Shown: positions 34,587 through 46,532 of the stretch, piece by piece
Position numbering within the stretch: position 1 is the stretch's first letter
How the letters are laid out: the number at the start of each line of letters is the position of its first letter
Source of the DNA: Streptomyces sp. NRRL S-646
Lineage (GTDB): Bacteria; Actinomycetota; Actinomycetes; Streptomycetales; Streptomycetaceae
DNA length: 64,000 bases
Direction: 5' to 3'
NCBI RefSeq assembly: GCF_000720765.1
Contig: NZ_JODC01000037.1
Location: 1 to 64,000 of the forward strand
Translations under genes and position numbers: made by a program
Notes under the pieces: model-generated
Seen by the model: only the letters and a program-made list of their open reading frames with translations
Database searches by the model: none
Told to the model about the DNA's origin: nothing

Positions 34587-35339
34587 ATGTCCGGCCACTC
34601 TAAATGGGCCACGACGAAGCACAAGAAGGCCGTGATCGACGCCAAGCGCGGCAAGCTCTTCGCGAAGCTGATCAAGAACATCGAGGTCGCTGCGCGCATG
34701 GGCGGCGTCGACCTCGAAGGCAACCCGACGCTGTACGACGCCGTGCAGAAGGCCAAGAAGCAGTCGGTGCCGAACAAGAACATCGACTCCGCGATCAAGC
34801 GCGGCGGCGGTCTCGAGGCCGGTGGCGCCGACTACGAGACGATCATGTACGAGGGCTACGGCCCGAACGGCGTCGCGGTGCTCATCGAGTGCCTCACCGA
34901 CAACCGCAACCGCGCGGCCTCCGACGTCCGCGTCGCCATGACCCGCAACGGCGGCAACATGGCCGACCCGGGCTCCGTGTCCTACATGTTCAGCCGCAAG
35001 GGCGTCATCATCGTCCCCAAGGGCGAGCTGACCGAGGACGACGTCCTGGGTGCCGTCCTGGACGCGGGTGCCGAGGAGGTCAACGACCTCGGTGAGTCCT
35101 TCGAGGTCATCAGCGAGGCCACAGACCTGGTCGCGGTCCGCACCGCCCTCCAGGAGGCCGGGATCGACTACGACTCCGCCGACTCCAACTTCGTGCCGTC
35201 CGTCCAGGTCGAACTGGACGAGGAGGGCGCCAAGAAGATCTTCAAGCTGATCGACGCGCTCGAGGACAGCGACGACGTGCAGAACGTCTTCGCCAACTTC
35301 GATGTCAGCGACGAGATCATGGAGAAGGTCGACGCGTAA
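34587..35339 (+). CDS. yebC: YebC/TACO1-family regulatory protein
   Basis: A 250-residue member of the YebC/PmpR (DUF28) family. [20 protein letters not shown] is the invariant N-terminus, followed by [21 protein letters not shown]. Recent work links YebC relatives to translation of proline stretches, and older work to transcription control near ruvC. Here it directly precedes ruvC, ruvA and ruvB, the classical arrangement. AAGGAGA lies just before the ATG. Confidence 0.95.
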   Translation: MSGHSKWATTKHKKAVIDAKRGKLFAKLIKNIEVAARMGGVDLEGNPTLYDAVQKAKKQSVPNKNIDSAIKRGGGLEAGGADYETIMYEGYGPNGVAVLIECLTDNRNRAASDVRVAMTRNGGNMADPGSVSYMFSRKGVIIVPKGELTEDDVLGAVLDAGAEEVNDLGESFEVISEATDLVAVRTALQEAGIDYDSADSNFVPSVQVELDEEGAKKIFKLIDALEDSDDVQNVFANFDVSDEIMEKVDA

Positions 35340-35366
35340 CGCTGCCGCGAACTGAGCGGTTTCGGC

Positions 35367-35460
35367 GGGGGGGGGGGGGGAAAAAACCCCCCCCCCCCCC
35401 CCCCGTGTTCGTGGGGGAGGGGAGAGTGGGGGGGAGGCGAAAAAAACCACCCCACCCGGG
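35367..35460. other. Homopolymer-rich block, probable assembly fault
   Basis: G-run (35367-35380), A-run (35381-35386), C-run (35387-35404), then G/A-rich DNA and AAAAAAA before CCACCCCACCC. This is unlike any other sequence in the window. It replaces the expected 5' part of ruvC, with about 45 codons missing and about 95 odd bases in their place. Suspected mis-assembly or consensus failure; a real mutation cannot be excluded. Confidence 0.75.
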
Positions 35461-35871
35461 CAGCGCCTCGTCGCCATCGAGCAGGGCATCGAACAGTGGC
35501 TGGACGAGCACCGGCCCGAAGTCGTCGCCGTGGAGCGGGTGTTCAGCCAGCACAATGTACGAACCGTGATGGGCACCGCCCAGGCCAGCGCCGTAGCCAT
35601 GCTGTGCGCCGCCCGCCGCGGCCTCCCCGTCGCCCTGCACACCCCCAGCGAGGTCAAGGCCGCGGTCACCGGCAGCGGCCGCGCAGACAAGGCCCAGGTC
35701 GGCGCCATGGTGACCCGCCTGCTCCGGCTCGACGCACCCCCGAAACCGGCCGACGCGGCCGACGCCCTCGCGCTCGCCATCTGCCACATCTGGCGCGCCC
35801 CCGCCCAGAACCGACTCCAGCAGGCGGTCGCCCTGCACGCAGCCAACGCAACGAAAGGCCGTACGGCATGA
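35461..35871 (+). pseudogene. ruvC: Holliday junction resolvase RuvC, 5' end missing
   Basis: The frame encodes 136 residues beginning [20 protein letters not shown] and continuing through [13 protein letters not shown], the second catalytic Glu region, to [12 protein letters not shown] with its acidic pair. The usual 45-residue N-terminus, including the first catalytic Asp (GVDPG), is absent. The open frame extends up to 35356 through homopolymer but has no ATG, GTG or TTG in frame; the first internal GTG is 35530. ruvA overlaps its stop. The gene is probably intact in the real genome. Confidence 0.8.
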
Positions 35872-36473
35872 TCGCCTTCGTGAGCGGCACGGTCGCCGCA
35901 CTCGCCCCCGACGCCGCCGTGGTCGAGGTCGGCGGTGTCGGCATGGCCGTGCAGTGCACGCCGAACACGCTCTCCACGCTCCGCCTCGGCCAGCCCGCCA
36001 AGCTCGCCACCTCCCTCGTCGTACGGGAGGACTCGCTGACGCTCTACGGCTTTGTGGACGACGACGAGCGCCAGGTGTTCGAACTGCTGCAGACGGCGAG
36101 CGGCGTCGGCCCGCGCCTGGCGCAGGCGATGCTGGCCGTGCACACCCCGGACGCCCTGCGCCGTGCGGTGTCCACGAGCGACGAGAAGGCCCTCATCGCC
36201 GTCCCCGGCATCGGCAAGAAGGGCGCCCAGAAGCTGCTGCTGGAGCTCAGGGACCGGCTCGGCGAGCCGATCGGCGCCCCGGCCGTCGGTACGGCGGTCA
36301 CCTCCGGCTGGCGCGACCAGCTGCATGCCGCGCTGATCGGCCTCGGGTACGCCACCCGCGAGGCCGACGAGGCCGTGTCCGCCGTGGCACCGCAGGCCGA
36401 GGCGGCCGAGGGCACGCCCCAGGTCGGTCAGCTGCTGAAGGCGGCCCTGCAGACCCTCAACCGCGCCCGCTGA
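35868..36473 (+). CDS. ruvA: Holliday junction branch migration protein RuvA
   Basis: A 201-residue DNA-binding subunit. The N-terminal OB domain opens [20 protein letters not shown]; the helix-hairpin-helix region [17 protein letters not shown] / [20 protein letters not shown] binds the junction backbone; the C-terminal domain III contacts RuvB. It acts as a tetramer on Holliday junctions. The ATG overlaps the ruvC stop (ATGA). Confidence 0.96.
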   Translation: MIAFVSGTVAALAPDAAVVEVGGVGMAVQCTPNTLSTLRLGQPAKLATSLVVREDSLTLYGFVDDDERQVFELLQTASGVGPRLAQAMLAVHTPDALRRAVSTSDEKALIAVPGIGKKGAQKLLLELRDRLGEPIGAPAVGTAVTSGWRDQLHAALIGLGYATREADEAVSAVAPQAEAAEGTPQVGQLLKAALQTLNRAR

Positions 36474-36505
36474 CCCACCTGCGCCACCCCAGTTAGGAGA
36501 TCTCA

Positions 36506-37576
36506 GTGAACTGGGACGACCCGACCGACACCCCCGGCCCCGAGCGGCTGGTGGGCTCTGTCGCCGACCGTGAGGACCAGGCCGTCGAGGCGGCCCTGCG
36601 CCCCAAGGACCTGGACGAGTTCATCGGCCAGGAGAAGGTCCGCGAGCAGCTCGACCTGGTCCTGCGCGCCGCACGCGCGCGTGGCGCCACCGCCGACCAC
36701 GTGCTGCTCTCCGGCGCACCCGGCCTCGGCAAGACCACCCTGTCGATGATCATCGCGGCCGAGATGGGCGCCCCGATCCGCATCACCTCCGGCCCCGCCA
36801 TCCAGCACGCCGGAGACCTCGCCGCGATCCTCTCCTCCCTCCAGGAGGGCGAGGTCCTCTTCCTCGACGAGATCCACCGCATGTCGCGGCCCGCCGAGGA
36901 GATGCTCTACATGGCCATGGAGGACTTCCGGGTCGACGTCATCGTCGGCAAGGGCCCCGGCGCCACCGCCATCCCGCTCGAACTGCCCCCGTTCACGCTG
37001 GTCGGCGCCACCACGCGCGCGGGCCTGCTGCCGCCCCCGCTGCGCGACCGCTTCGGCTTCACCGCGCACATGGAGTTCTACGAGCCCGCCGAACTGGAGC
37101 GCGTCATCCATCGCTCGGCGAACCTGCTCGACGTCGAGATCCAGGCCGACGGCGCCGCCGAGATCGCCGGCCGCTCCCGCGGCACGCCCCGTATCGCCAA
37201 CCGCCTGCTGCGCAGGGTGCGCGACTACGCCCAGGTCAAGGCCGACGGAATCATCACGCGGGACATCGCGGCGGCCGCCCTCGCGGTGTACGAGGTCGAC
37301 GCCCGCGGCCTCGACCGGCTCGACCGCGGTGTGCTGGAGGCTTTGCTCAAGCTTTTCGGTGGCGGCCCCGTCGGCCTGTCCACCCTCGCGGTCGCGGTGG
37401 GGGAGGAGCGCGAGACCGTGGAAGAGGTCGCCGAGCCCTTCCTCGTGCGGGAAGGACTGCTCGCGCGTACCCCCCGAGGCCGGGTCGCCACGCCTGCCGC
37501 ATGGGCGCATCTCGGTCTCGCCCCGCCCCGCTCGGCCACTGCGGGAAACGGACAACAGGACCTGTTCGGGACGTGA
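36506..37576 (+). CDS. ruvB: Holliday junction ATP-dependent helicase RuvB
   Basis: A 356-residue AAA+ motor. Walker A GAPGLGKT (70-77), Walker B LFLDEIHR, sensor 1 TLVGATTR, and the C-terminal winged helix. It drives branch migration with RuvA. The GTG start follows AGGAGA, 33 bases after ruvA. Confidence 0.97.
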   Translation: MNWDDPTDTPGPERLVGSVADREDQAVEAALRPKDLDEFIGQEKVREQLDLVLRAARARGATADHVLLSGAPGLGKTTLSMIIAAEMGAPIRITSGPAIQHAGDLAAILSSLQEGEVLFLDEIHRMSRPAEEMLYMAMEDFRVDVIVGKGPGATAIPLELPPFTLVGATTRAGLLPPPLRDRFGFTAHMEFYEPAELERVIHRSANLLDVEIQADGAAEIAGRSRGTPRIANRLLRRVRDYAQVKADGIITRDIAAAALAVYEVDARGLDRLDRGVLEALLKLFGGGPVGLSTLAVAVGEERETVEEVAEPFLVREGLLARTPRGRVATPAAWAHLGLAPPRSATAGNGQQDLFGT

Positions 37577-37750
37577 TGCCTTTGTGACGGCGCGGGCATT
37601 GGCCGGGTCAGGAACCCAGGTGCCATGCTGAGCGTTGTTCCCTGCGTGCGGACTCGCTTAGACTCCGCCGATGCCGCCTTTGTCGGCGGTATACATACCC
37701 CCATCCATGAGGCCGCTCTCCATCGCGGTCGTGCGAAGGAATTCCGTCCC

Positions 37751-38257
37751 GTGCCCAATATCACCATGCTCCTCCCGTTCATCGTGCTCATCGGGGCCAT
37801 GTTCCTCATGACCCGCTCGGCCAAGCGCAAGCAGCAGCAGGCCGCCCAGATGCGCAACGAGTTGCAGCCCGGCAGCGGCGTCCGCACGATCGGGGGCATG
37901 TACGCGACGGTCAAGGAGGTCAACGAGGACACGGTCCTCCTCGACGCCGGCCCGGGCGTGGAGCTCCTCTTCGCCAAGAACGCCATCGGTTCCGTACTCA
38001 GCGACGACGAGTACAACCGCATCGTGCACGGCATCGAGCACGACCTGAAGTCCGACTCCGACCTGGTCCCGGACGACGCCTCCTCCCTCACCGAGACCGA
38101 CGACGCCGCCGACGAAGCTGCCGCCGCCTCCGACGACAAGTCCGTGGACCTCGACAAGAAGGACGCGTCCGAGGAGCCGGCCGACGAGACTCCGGCCGCC
38201 GAGGCCAAGTCGGACGAAGAGCCGAAGAAGACCGACGGCGACTCCGAGGCGAAGTAG
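37751..38257 (+). CDS. yajC: Preprotein translocase subunit YajC
   Basis: A 168-residue protein: one N-terminal membrane helix (ITMLLPFIVLIGAMFLM), then the conserved MRNELQPGSGVRTIGGMYATV block, and a 90-residue acidic Asp/Glu/Ala/Ser tail. It assists SecDF-YajC in export. The GTG at 37751 is preferred over the ATG at 37625, because the latter would add 42 residues in front of the membrane helix; AAGGA is 10 bases upstream. The long acidic tail is an actinobacterial feature. Confidence 0.9.
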   Translation: MPNITMLLPFIVLIGAMFLMTRSAKRKQQQAAQMRNELQPGSGVRTIGGMYATVKEVNEDTVLLDAGPGVELLFAKNAIGSVLSDDEYNRIVHGIEHDLKSDSDLVPDDASSLTETDDAADEAAAASDDKSVDLDKKDASEEPADETPAAEAKSDEEPKKTDGDSEAK

Positions 38258-38258
38258 T

Positions 38259-38301
38259 CACGTCCCGGGGCGCGCGGCCGACCTCGCGCGCCCGGGACGT
38301 G
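38259..38301 (+). terminator. Strong hairpin between yajC and secD
   Basis: Stem CACGTCCCGGG / CCCGGGACGTG (11 bp), extendable with GCGCG/CGCGC. It begins 2 bases after the yajC stop. No T-run follows; it could be a partial terminator or an mRNA-stabilising element separating the two export genes. Confidence 0.5.
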
Positions 38302-38389
38302 CGCATCTCGCACACGGGGATCCCGACACCAGTCATGGCCGACACCGCGCTGACCCGGCGCGGAGCGGCCCGAGAGGGAGTACGAGAAG

Positions 38390-40162
38390 GTGGCAGCACC
38401 TAAAAAGGGCCGGAGCGCGAGCGCCCAGAGCAAGCCGGGGCGCTCGCTGGCCCTCATCCTGATCGCCATCGTGGCGCTCACCGGAGGAATGTTCGCCTCC
38501 GGAAACACCACTCCGCGTCTCGGTATCGACCTGGCCGGTGGTACGAGCATCACGCTCCGGGCGGTCGCAGAGCCGGGCCAGGAGTCCGCGATCAACAAGA
38601 CCAACATGGACACCGCGGTCGACATTATGAACAACCGCGTCAATGGTCTTGGTGTCTCGGAGGCCGAGGTTCAGACCCAGGGCAACAAGAACATCATCGT
38701 CAACATCCCCAGGGGCACGAACTCCAAGGAAGCGCGGCAGCAGGTCGGTACCACCGCCAAGCTGTACTTCCGCCCGGTGCTCACCACCGAGCTCTCCGGC
38801 GGCGCCGCGACCAGCCCGTCGCCGAGCGTATCCGGCAGCCCCTCGGGCAAGGCCACGGGCAAGGCAACCGAGAAGGCCACGGGCAAGTCGACCCCGTCCT
38901 CCTCCGCGACCCCGTCGGCGACCGCCACCTCGCAGGGCCGCGCCGTCACCGGCGCCCTGAAGGCCGACGCGACGCCGAGCGCCACCGCCTCCTCGAGCGC
39001 GAAGACCTCCGCCTCCCCGTCCGCGAGCAGCAGCTCCTCCGGCAACGCGGCGGCCGCCAAGCTGCAGGCGCAGTACACCGCACTCGACTGCGTGAACAAG
39101 AAGCAGCGCGCCACCGCGGGCCAGGGCGCCAAGCCCAGCGACCCGACGATCGCCTGCGGCCAGAACTCCTCGGGCCAGTGGCAGAAGTACATCCTCGGCC
39201 CCGCCGAGGTCGACGGCACCGACGTCAAGAATGCCCAAGCCCGCTTCAACACGCAGTCCGCCGCCGGCTGGACCGTCACCATGGACTTCACGGGCAAGGG
39301 GTCCAAGAAGTTCGGCGACATCACCGGCAAGCTGGCCAAGAACCAGCCGCCGCAGAACCAGTTCGCGATCGTCCTCGACGGCAACGTCGTCTCCGACCCG
39401 TCCGTCAACCAGGCGCTGACCGGCGGCAACGCGGAGATCACCGGCAGCTTCAGCCAGCAGGAGGCCCAGAGCCTCGCCAACATGCTGTCGTACGGCGCGC
39501 TGCCGCTGACCTTCAAGGAGGACAGCGTCACCACGGTGACCCCCGCGCTCGGCACCGAGCAGCTGCACGCCGGTCTGATCGCCGGTGCCATCGGCCTCGC
39601 ACTGGTCGTCATCTACCTGCTGATCTTCTACCGTGGCCTGTCGGTCGTCGCCATCCCCTCGCTGCTGGTCTCCGCGATCCTCACCTATGCGCTGATGTCG
39701 CTGCTCGGCGAGGCCATCGGCTTCGCGCTGAACCTGCCGGCGGTCTGCGGTGCGATCGTCGCGATCGGTATCACGGCGGACTCGTTCATCGTGTTCTTCG
39801 AACGCATCCGGGACGAGATCCGCGAGGGCCGCTCGCTGCGCCCCGCCGTCGAGCGGGCCTGGCCGCGCGCCCGGCGCACCATCCTGGTCTCCGACTTCGT
39901 GTCGTTCCTCGCCGCCGCGGTGCTGTTCATCGTCACGGTCGGCAAGGTCCAGGGCTTCGCGTTCACGCTCGGTCTGACCACCGTGCTCGACGTGGTCGTC
40001 GTCTTCCTGTTCACCAAGCCGCTGATGACGATCCTCGCCCGCAAGAAGTTCTTCGCGAACGGCCACAAGTGGTCGGGCCTCGACCCGAAGGCACTCGGCG
40101 CCAAGCCGCCCCTGCGCCGCACTCGTCGTCCCTCCGCCCCCGTCGACCCGAAGGAGGCGTGA
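38390..40162 (+). CDS. secD: Protein translocase subunit SecD
   Basis: A 590-residue RND-superfamily export protein. N-terminal membrane helix near residue 18-38, then GIDLAGGTSITLRA and VNGLGVSEAEVQTQG (P1 head), and five C-terminal helices with GIALVV-type packing and ADSFIVFFERIRDE. Between about residues 140 and 230 there is a Ser/Thr/Ala/Pro/Lys-rich low-complexity insert. GTG start, with GAGAAGG before it. It pulls secreted proteins across using the proton gradient, together with SecF. Confidence 0.95.
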   Translation: MAAPKKGRSASAQSKPGRSLALILIAIVALTGGMFASGNTTPRLGIDLAGGTSITLRAVAEPGQESAINKTNMDTAVDIMNNRVNGLGVSEAEVQTQGNKNIIVNIPRGTNSKEARQQVGTTAKLYFRPVLTTELSGGAATSPSPSVSGSPSGKATGKATEKATGKSTPSSSATPSATATSQGRAVTGALKADATPSATASSSAKTSASPSASSSSSGNAAAAKLQAQYTALDCVNKKQRATAGQGAKPSDPTIACGQNSSGQWQKYILGPAEVDGTDVKNAQARFNTQSAAGWTVTMDFTGKGSKKFGDITGKLAKNQPPQNQFAIVLDGNVVSDPSVNQALTGGNAEITGSFSQQEAQSLANMLSYGALPLTFKEDSVTTVTPALGTEQLHAGLIAGAIGLALVVIYLLIFYRGLSVVAIPSLLVSAILTYALMSLLGEAIGFALNLPAVCGAIVAIGITADSFIVFFERIRDEIREGRSLRPAVERAWPRARRTILVSDFVSFLAAAVLFIVTVGKVQGFAFTLGLTTVLDVVVVFLFTKPLMTILARKKFFANGHKWSGLDPKALGAKPPLRRTRRPSAPVDPKEA

Positions 40163-40163
40163 G

Positions 40164-41282
40164 ATGTCGAAACTCGGCAGCCTCGGCGCCCGTCTGCACC
40201 GCGGTGAGGTCGGCTACGACTTCGTCGGCAACCGCAAGATCTGGTACGGCATCTCGATCCTGATCACCATCACGGCCGTCCTGGGCCTGGCGGTGCGCGG
40301 TCTGAACATGGGCATCGAGTTCCAGGGCGGTGCCGTCTTCACCACCCCGAAGCACATGACAGCCTCGGTCGCCAAGGCCGAGGGGTACGCGCACGACGCG
40401 TCCGGCCACGACGCGGTCGTCCAGAAGCTCGGCGACGGCAGCCTGCGCATCCAGATCGCGGGCATCGACACCGACAAGTCCGACGCGATCAAGGACAAGC
40501 TCGCCAAGGACCTGAACGTCAACAGCGAGAACATCAACGCCGACCTGGTCGGCCCCAGCTGGGGCGACCAGGTCGCCAACAAGGCCTGGCAGGGCCTGGC
40601 GATCTTCATGGTCCTCGTGGTGGTCTACCTGGCGATCGCGTTCGAGTGGCGGATGGCGGTCGCCGCGCTGGTCGCCCTGATCCACGACATCACCATCACG
40701 ACCGGCATCTACGCCCTCGTCGGCTTCGAGGTCACGCCGGGCACGGTGATCGGTCTGCTCACGATCCTCGGTTACTCGCTCTACGACACGGTGGTCGTCT
40801 TCGACAGCCTCAAGGAGCAGACGAAGGACATCACCAAGCAGACCCGCTGGACGTTCAGCGACGTCGCCAACCGCTCGATCAACAGCACGCTGATGCGGTC
40901 CATCAACACCACGGTGGTCGCGCTGCTGCCGGTCGCGGGCCTGCTGTTCATCGGTGGCGGGTTCCTCGGCGCCGGCATGCTCAACGACATCTCGCTGTCT
41001 CTGTTCGTCGGCCTCGCGGCCGGTGCGTACTCCTCGATCTTCATCGCCACGCCGCTCGTCGCCGACCTCAAGGAGCGCGAGCCGCAGATGAAGGCGCTCA
41101 AGAAGCGCGTCCTCGCCAAGCGCGCCCAGGCCGCGGCGGAGGGCGGACCGCTGGAGGCCGAGACCGCGGACGAACGCTACGACGACGAGCCGGAGGGCGC
41201 CGCTCACGCGGTCGTCGGCCCGCGCAACCAGCCGGCGTCGCGCAACCGCGGCCGAGGCCGTCCGTCCGGGAAGCGCCGATGA
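40164..41282 (+). CDS. secF: Protein translocase subunit SecF
   Basis: A 372-residue partner of SecD. It starts MSKLGSLGARLHRGEVGYDF; IEFQGGAVFTT is the P1-like head, and six helices follow with GYSLYDTVVVFDSLKE, the RND-type coupling motif. The C-terminal tail is basic (Arg/Gly rich). The ATG is one base beyond the secD stop, so the two are made together. Confidence 0.95.
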   Translation: MSKLGSLGARLHRGEVGYDFVGNRKIWYGISILITITAVLGLAVRGLNMGIEFQGGAVFTTPKHMTASVAKAEGYAHDASGHDAVVQKLGDGSLRIQIAGIDTDKSDAIKDKLAKDLNVNSENINADLVGPSWGDQVANKAWQGLAIFMVLVVVYLAIAFEWRMAVAALVALIHDITITTGIYALVGFEVTPGTVIGLLTILGYSLYDTVVVFDSLKEQTKDITKQTRWTFSDVANRSINSTLMRSINTTVVALLPVAGLLFIGGGFLGAGMLNDISLSLFVGLAAGAYSSIFIATPLVADLKEREPQMKALKKRVLAKRAQAAAEGGPLEAETADERYDDEPEGAAHAVVGPRNQPASRNRGRGRPSGKRR

Positions 41283-41818
41283 CCGACATCGAGGAACTGC
41301 TGCTCAGCCGCATCCGTGACGTGGCCGACTACCCGGAGCCGGGTGTGATGTTCAAGGACATCACTCCGCTGCTGGCGGACCCGGCGGCCTTCACGGCGCT
41401 CACCGACGCGCTCGCCGAGATCGCCGCGAACACGGGCGCCACCAAGGTCGTCGGCCTGGAGGCCCGCGGCTTCATCCTCGGCGCCCCGGTCGCGGTCCGC
41501 GCCGGCCTCGGCTTCATCCCCGTACGCAAGGCGGGCAAGCTCCCCGGAGCCACCCTCGGCCAGACGTACGACCTGGAGTACGGCTCGGCGGAGATCGAGG
41601 TGCACGCCGAGGACCTGTTCGCCGACGACCGCATCCTGATCGTCGACGACGTCCTCGCCACGGGCGGCACCGCCGAGGCCTCCATCCAGCTGATCCGCCG
41701 CGCGGGAGCCGAGGTCGCCGGCCTCGCGGTCCTGATGGAGCTCGGCTTCCTCGGCGGCCGCGCCCGCCTGGAACCGACCCTCACCGGAGCCCCGCTGGAG
41801 GCCCTGCTCACCGTCTGA
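41279..41818 (+). CDS. apt: Adenine phosphoribosyltransferase
   Basis: A 179-residue purine salvage enzyme. VVGLEARGFILGAPVA binds the base and ILIVDDVLATGGTAEA (120-135) is the PRPP loop. It makes AMP from adenine and PRPP. The ATG overlaps the secF stop (ATGA). relA is downstream in the same orientation, but separated by 716 bases with a terminator, matching the actinobacterial secF-apt-relA order. Confidence 0.95.
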   Translation: MTDIEELLLSRIRDVADYPEPGVMFKDITPLLADPAAFTALTDALAEIAANTGATKVVGLEARGFILGAPVAVRAGLGFIPVRKAGKLPGATLGQTYDLEYGSAEIEVHAEDLFADDRILIVDDVLATGGTAEASIQLIRRAGAEVAGLAVLMELGFLGGRARLEPTLTGAPLEALLTV

Positions 41819-42534
41819 CCCACGGCACACCTCCGCAACGAACGGCCGCCCCGGCTCTCCCGGGACGGCCGTTCGCACATCACCGCCCTGGTTCCCGCCG
41901 ACGACACTCGCACCAGGTGTCCCGACGCCCGCAGGCTTGAGCTCGACGCCGGGGCCGCACTGCACGGACGACCACACGGCGGCCGCAAAGTTGAACGCGG
42001 AGATCACACCGACTACGCCCAGCTGACGCCGCCACGCTCCATGGCACCCGCACGCAAAGTCGCACCACGCTCCCCCGCGCAAGCGCCCGGCTCGCACTCC
42101 GCACAAGACCGAGCTGTGCAGACGGCCCGCGCTTCCGCGTCTGACCCCGCCCCGCCCGAGCCGGCCACGCACGGGCCGACCCGCACGCTGCATGAGTGCA
42201 GTGCTCGGCTGGTGCTCGGGCCACGCTGCCCGGACGATGGCGCTCCGGCGTGCACCCGGGTGCACACCACGGTTGTGTCCCCGCGAGCGGTCGAGCGCCC
42301 CCATGCGGGCGCTCGGACTTCCCTCCCGTGCAAGGCCGTGCCCCGGCCCCCGGCCACCCGCAGGACACCCTCGGATCACCTCGAAGCCGCCTCCGGGAAT
42401 CCGGCAGCAGTCCCTTGTGTTTCTTCGGTAAACGGCCCTCACATCGGCCTGAAGGCGATCCTGCGGCCCAGGATCGCTACCATGGGGTCTCCGGAGCCTG
42501 ACCGGGGGACCCGGATCGCGCACGAGGAGTCCTC
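41819..42534. other. 716-base intergenic region between apt and relA
   Basis: Holds a strong terminator hairpin just after apt and otherwise no gene I can support on either strand; apparent frames are shadows. It is long enough to hold several relA promoters, and some promoter-like A/T-richer patches lie near its 3' end, but I cannot place a box confidently. Confidence 0.6.
41841..41873 (+). terminator. apt terminator hairpin
   Basis: AACGGCCG (41841-41848) pairs with CGGCCGTT (41866-41873), with an inner CCCGG/CCGGG stem. It starts 23 bases after the apt stop. Confidence 0.7.
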
Positions 42535-45060
<2,526 letters not shown>

Positions 45061-45069
<9 letters not shown>

Positions 45070-45090
45070 CAGGGCGTAGCAGGGCGTAGC
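45061..45090 (+). repeat. 10-bp tandem repeat across the relA stop
   Basis: AGGGCGTAGC is repeated three times; the first unit carries the relA stop codon TAG (45067-45069). The unit does not code further. Confidence 0.85.
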
Positions 45091-45119
45091 AGAGAACGTC
45101 TCACGACGCAGACGACGAA

Positions 45120-45151
45120 AAGGGGCCCGTACCTCGCGGTACGGGCCCCTT
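45120..45151. terminator. Bidirectional terminator after relA
   Basis: A 14-bp perfect stem (AAGGGGCCCGTACC and complement) with loop TCGC. It serves relA and the convergent DUF349 gene, and has AA/TT at its base on either side. Confidence 0.85.
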
Positions 45152-45167
45152 CTCCACACAACAGGTG

Positions 45168-46397
45168 TCAGCCGCCGAACTCCTGCAGACCCTTCAGCGC
45201 CTGGTCCAGGAGCGCCTGGCGGCCCTCCAGCTCGCGCTCGAGCTTGTCGGCCCTGGCGTTGTTGCCCTGGGCGCGGGCCTGCTCGATCTGGCCCTGCAGC
45301 TTGTCCACGGCGGCCTGGAGCTGACCGGTCAGACCCTCGGCACGCGCGCGTGCCTCCGGGTTCGTCCGGCGCCACTCGGCCTCCTCGGCCTCCTGAATGG
45401 CCCGCTCCACGGCGTGCATCCGGCCCTCGACCTTCGGGCGCGCGTCCCGCGGTACGTGACCGATGGCCTCCCAGCGCTCGTTGACCGAGCGGAACGCGGC
45501 GCGCGCCGCCTTGAGGTCCGTGACCGGGAGGATCTTCTCGGCCTCCTCGGCCAGCTCCTCCTTCAGCTTCAGGTTCTCCGACTGCTCGGCGTCCCGCTCG
45601 GCGAAGACCGAGCTGCGGGCGGCGAAGAACACGTCCTGGGCGCCGCGGAAGCGGTTCCACAGGTCGTCCTCGTGCTCGCGCTGGGCGCGGCCCGCGGCCT
45701 TCCACTCCGTCATCAGCTCGCGATAGCGCGCGGCCGTCGGACCCCAGTCCGTCGAGCCGGACAGCGCCTCGGCCTCGGCGACCAGCCGCTCCTTGGCCTT
45801 GCGGGCCTCCTCGCGCTGCGCGTCCAGCGAAGCGAAGTGCGCCTTGCGGCGCTTGGAGAACGCCGACCGGGCGTGCGAGAAACGGTGCCACAGCTCGTCG
45901 TCCGATTTGCGGTCGAGCCGCGGCAGCCCCTTCCAGGTGTCCACCAGCGAGCGCAGCCGCTCACCGGCCGCCCGCCACTGGTCGGACTGCGCCAGCTGTT
46001 CCGCCTCGGCGACCAGGGCCTCCTTGGCGTTCCGCGCCTCGTCGGACTGTTTCGCGCGCTGCTGCTTGCGCTCCTCACGGCGCGCCTCGACCGTTGCGAC
46101 GAGCTTGTCCAGCCGCGTCCGCAGGGCGTCCAGGTCGCCGACTGCGTGGTGCGCGTCGACCTGCTCGCGGATGTGGTCGATGGCGGCCTGCGCGTCCTTC
46201 GCAGACAGGTCGGTGGTCTTCACTCGCTTCTCGAGGAGGCCGATCTCGACAACCAGGCCCTCGTACTTGCGCTCAAAATAGGCCAGCGCCTCCTCAGGGG
46301 AGCCGGCCTGCCAGGAGCCGACGACCTGCTCGCCGTCGGCCGTACGCACGTACACGGTCCCCGTCTCGTCGACGCGGCCCCACGGGTCGCTGCTCAC
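45168..46397 (-). CDS. DUF349-repeat coiled-coil protein
   Basis: A 409-residue, highly charged helical protein. Repeated segments such as WRAAGERLRSLVDTWKGLP, TAARYRELMTEWKAAGR and ARAAFRSVNERWEAIGHV are copies of the DUF349 three-helix unit; at least three are visible. The N-terminal about 60 residues form a different small domain starting MSSDPWGRVDETGTVYV. The C-terminus is a Gln/Arg coiled coil. DUF349 proteins are uncharacterised, with scattered links to RNA or stress. GTG start. Confidence 0.85.
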   Translation of the reverse strand: MSSDPWGRVDETGTVYVRTADGEQVVGSWQAGSPEEALAYFERKYEGLVVEIGLLEKRVKTTDLSAKDAQAAIDHIREQVDAHHAVGDLDALRTRLDKLVATVEARREERKQQRAKQSDEARNAKEALVAEAEQLAQSDQWRAAGERLRSLVDTWKGLPRLDRKSDDELWHRFSHARSAFSKRRKAHFASLDAQREEARKAKERLVAEAEALSGSTDWGPTAARYRELMTEWKAAGRAQREHEDDLWNRFRGAQDVFFAARSSVFAERDAEQSENLKLKEELAEEAEKILPVTDLKAARAAFRSVNERWEAIGHVPRDARPKVEGRMHAVERAIQEAEEAEWRRTNPEARARAEGLTGQLQAAVDKLQGQIEQARAQGNNARADKLERELEGRQALLDQALKGLQEFGG

Positions 46398-46532
46398 AGC
46401 GCCTCCTCCACATGATGCCTGCGTGGGGCCTCACTGCCCCCGGGCATCGTCCACAGTTTCGTCACGGCCAACATAGGCGACCGGCGGGTTGCCTGTCCGC
46501 ATCCCGCGCGACCGAAATTTCGCACTTGACGG

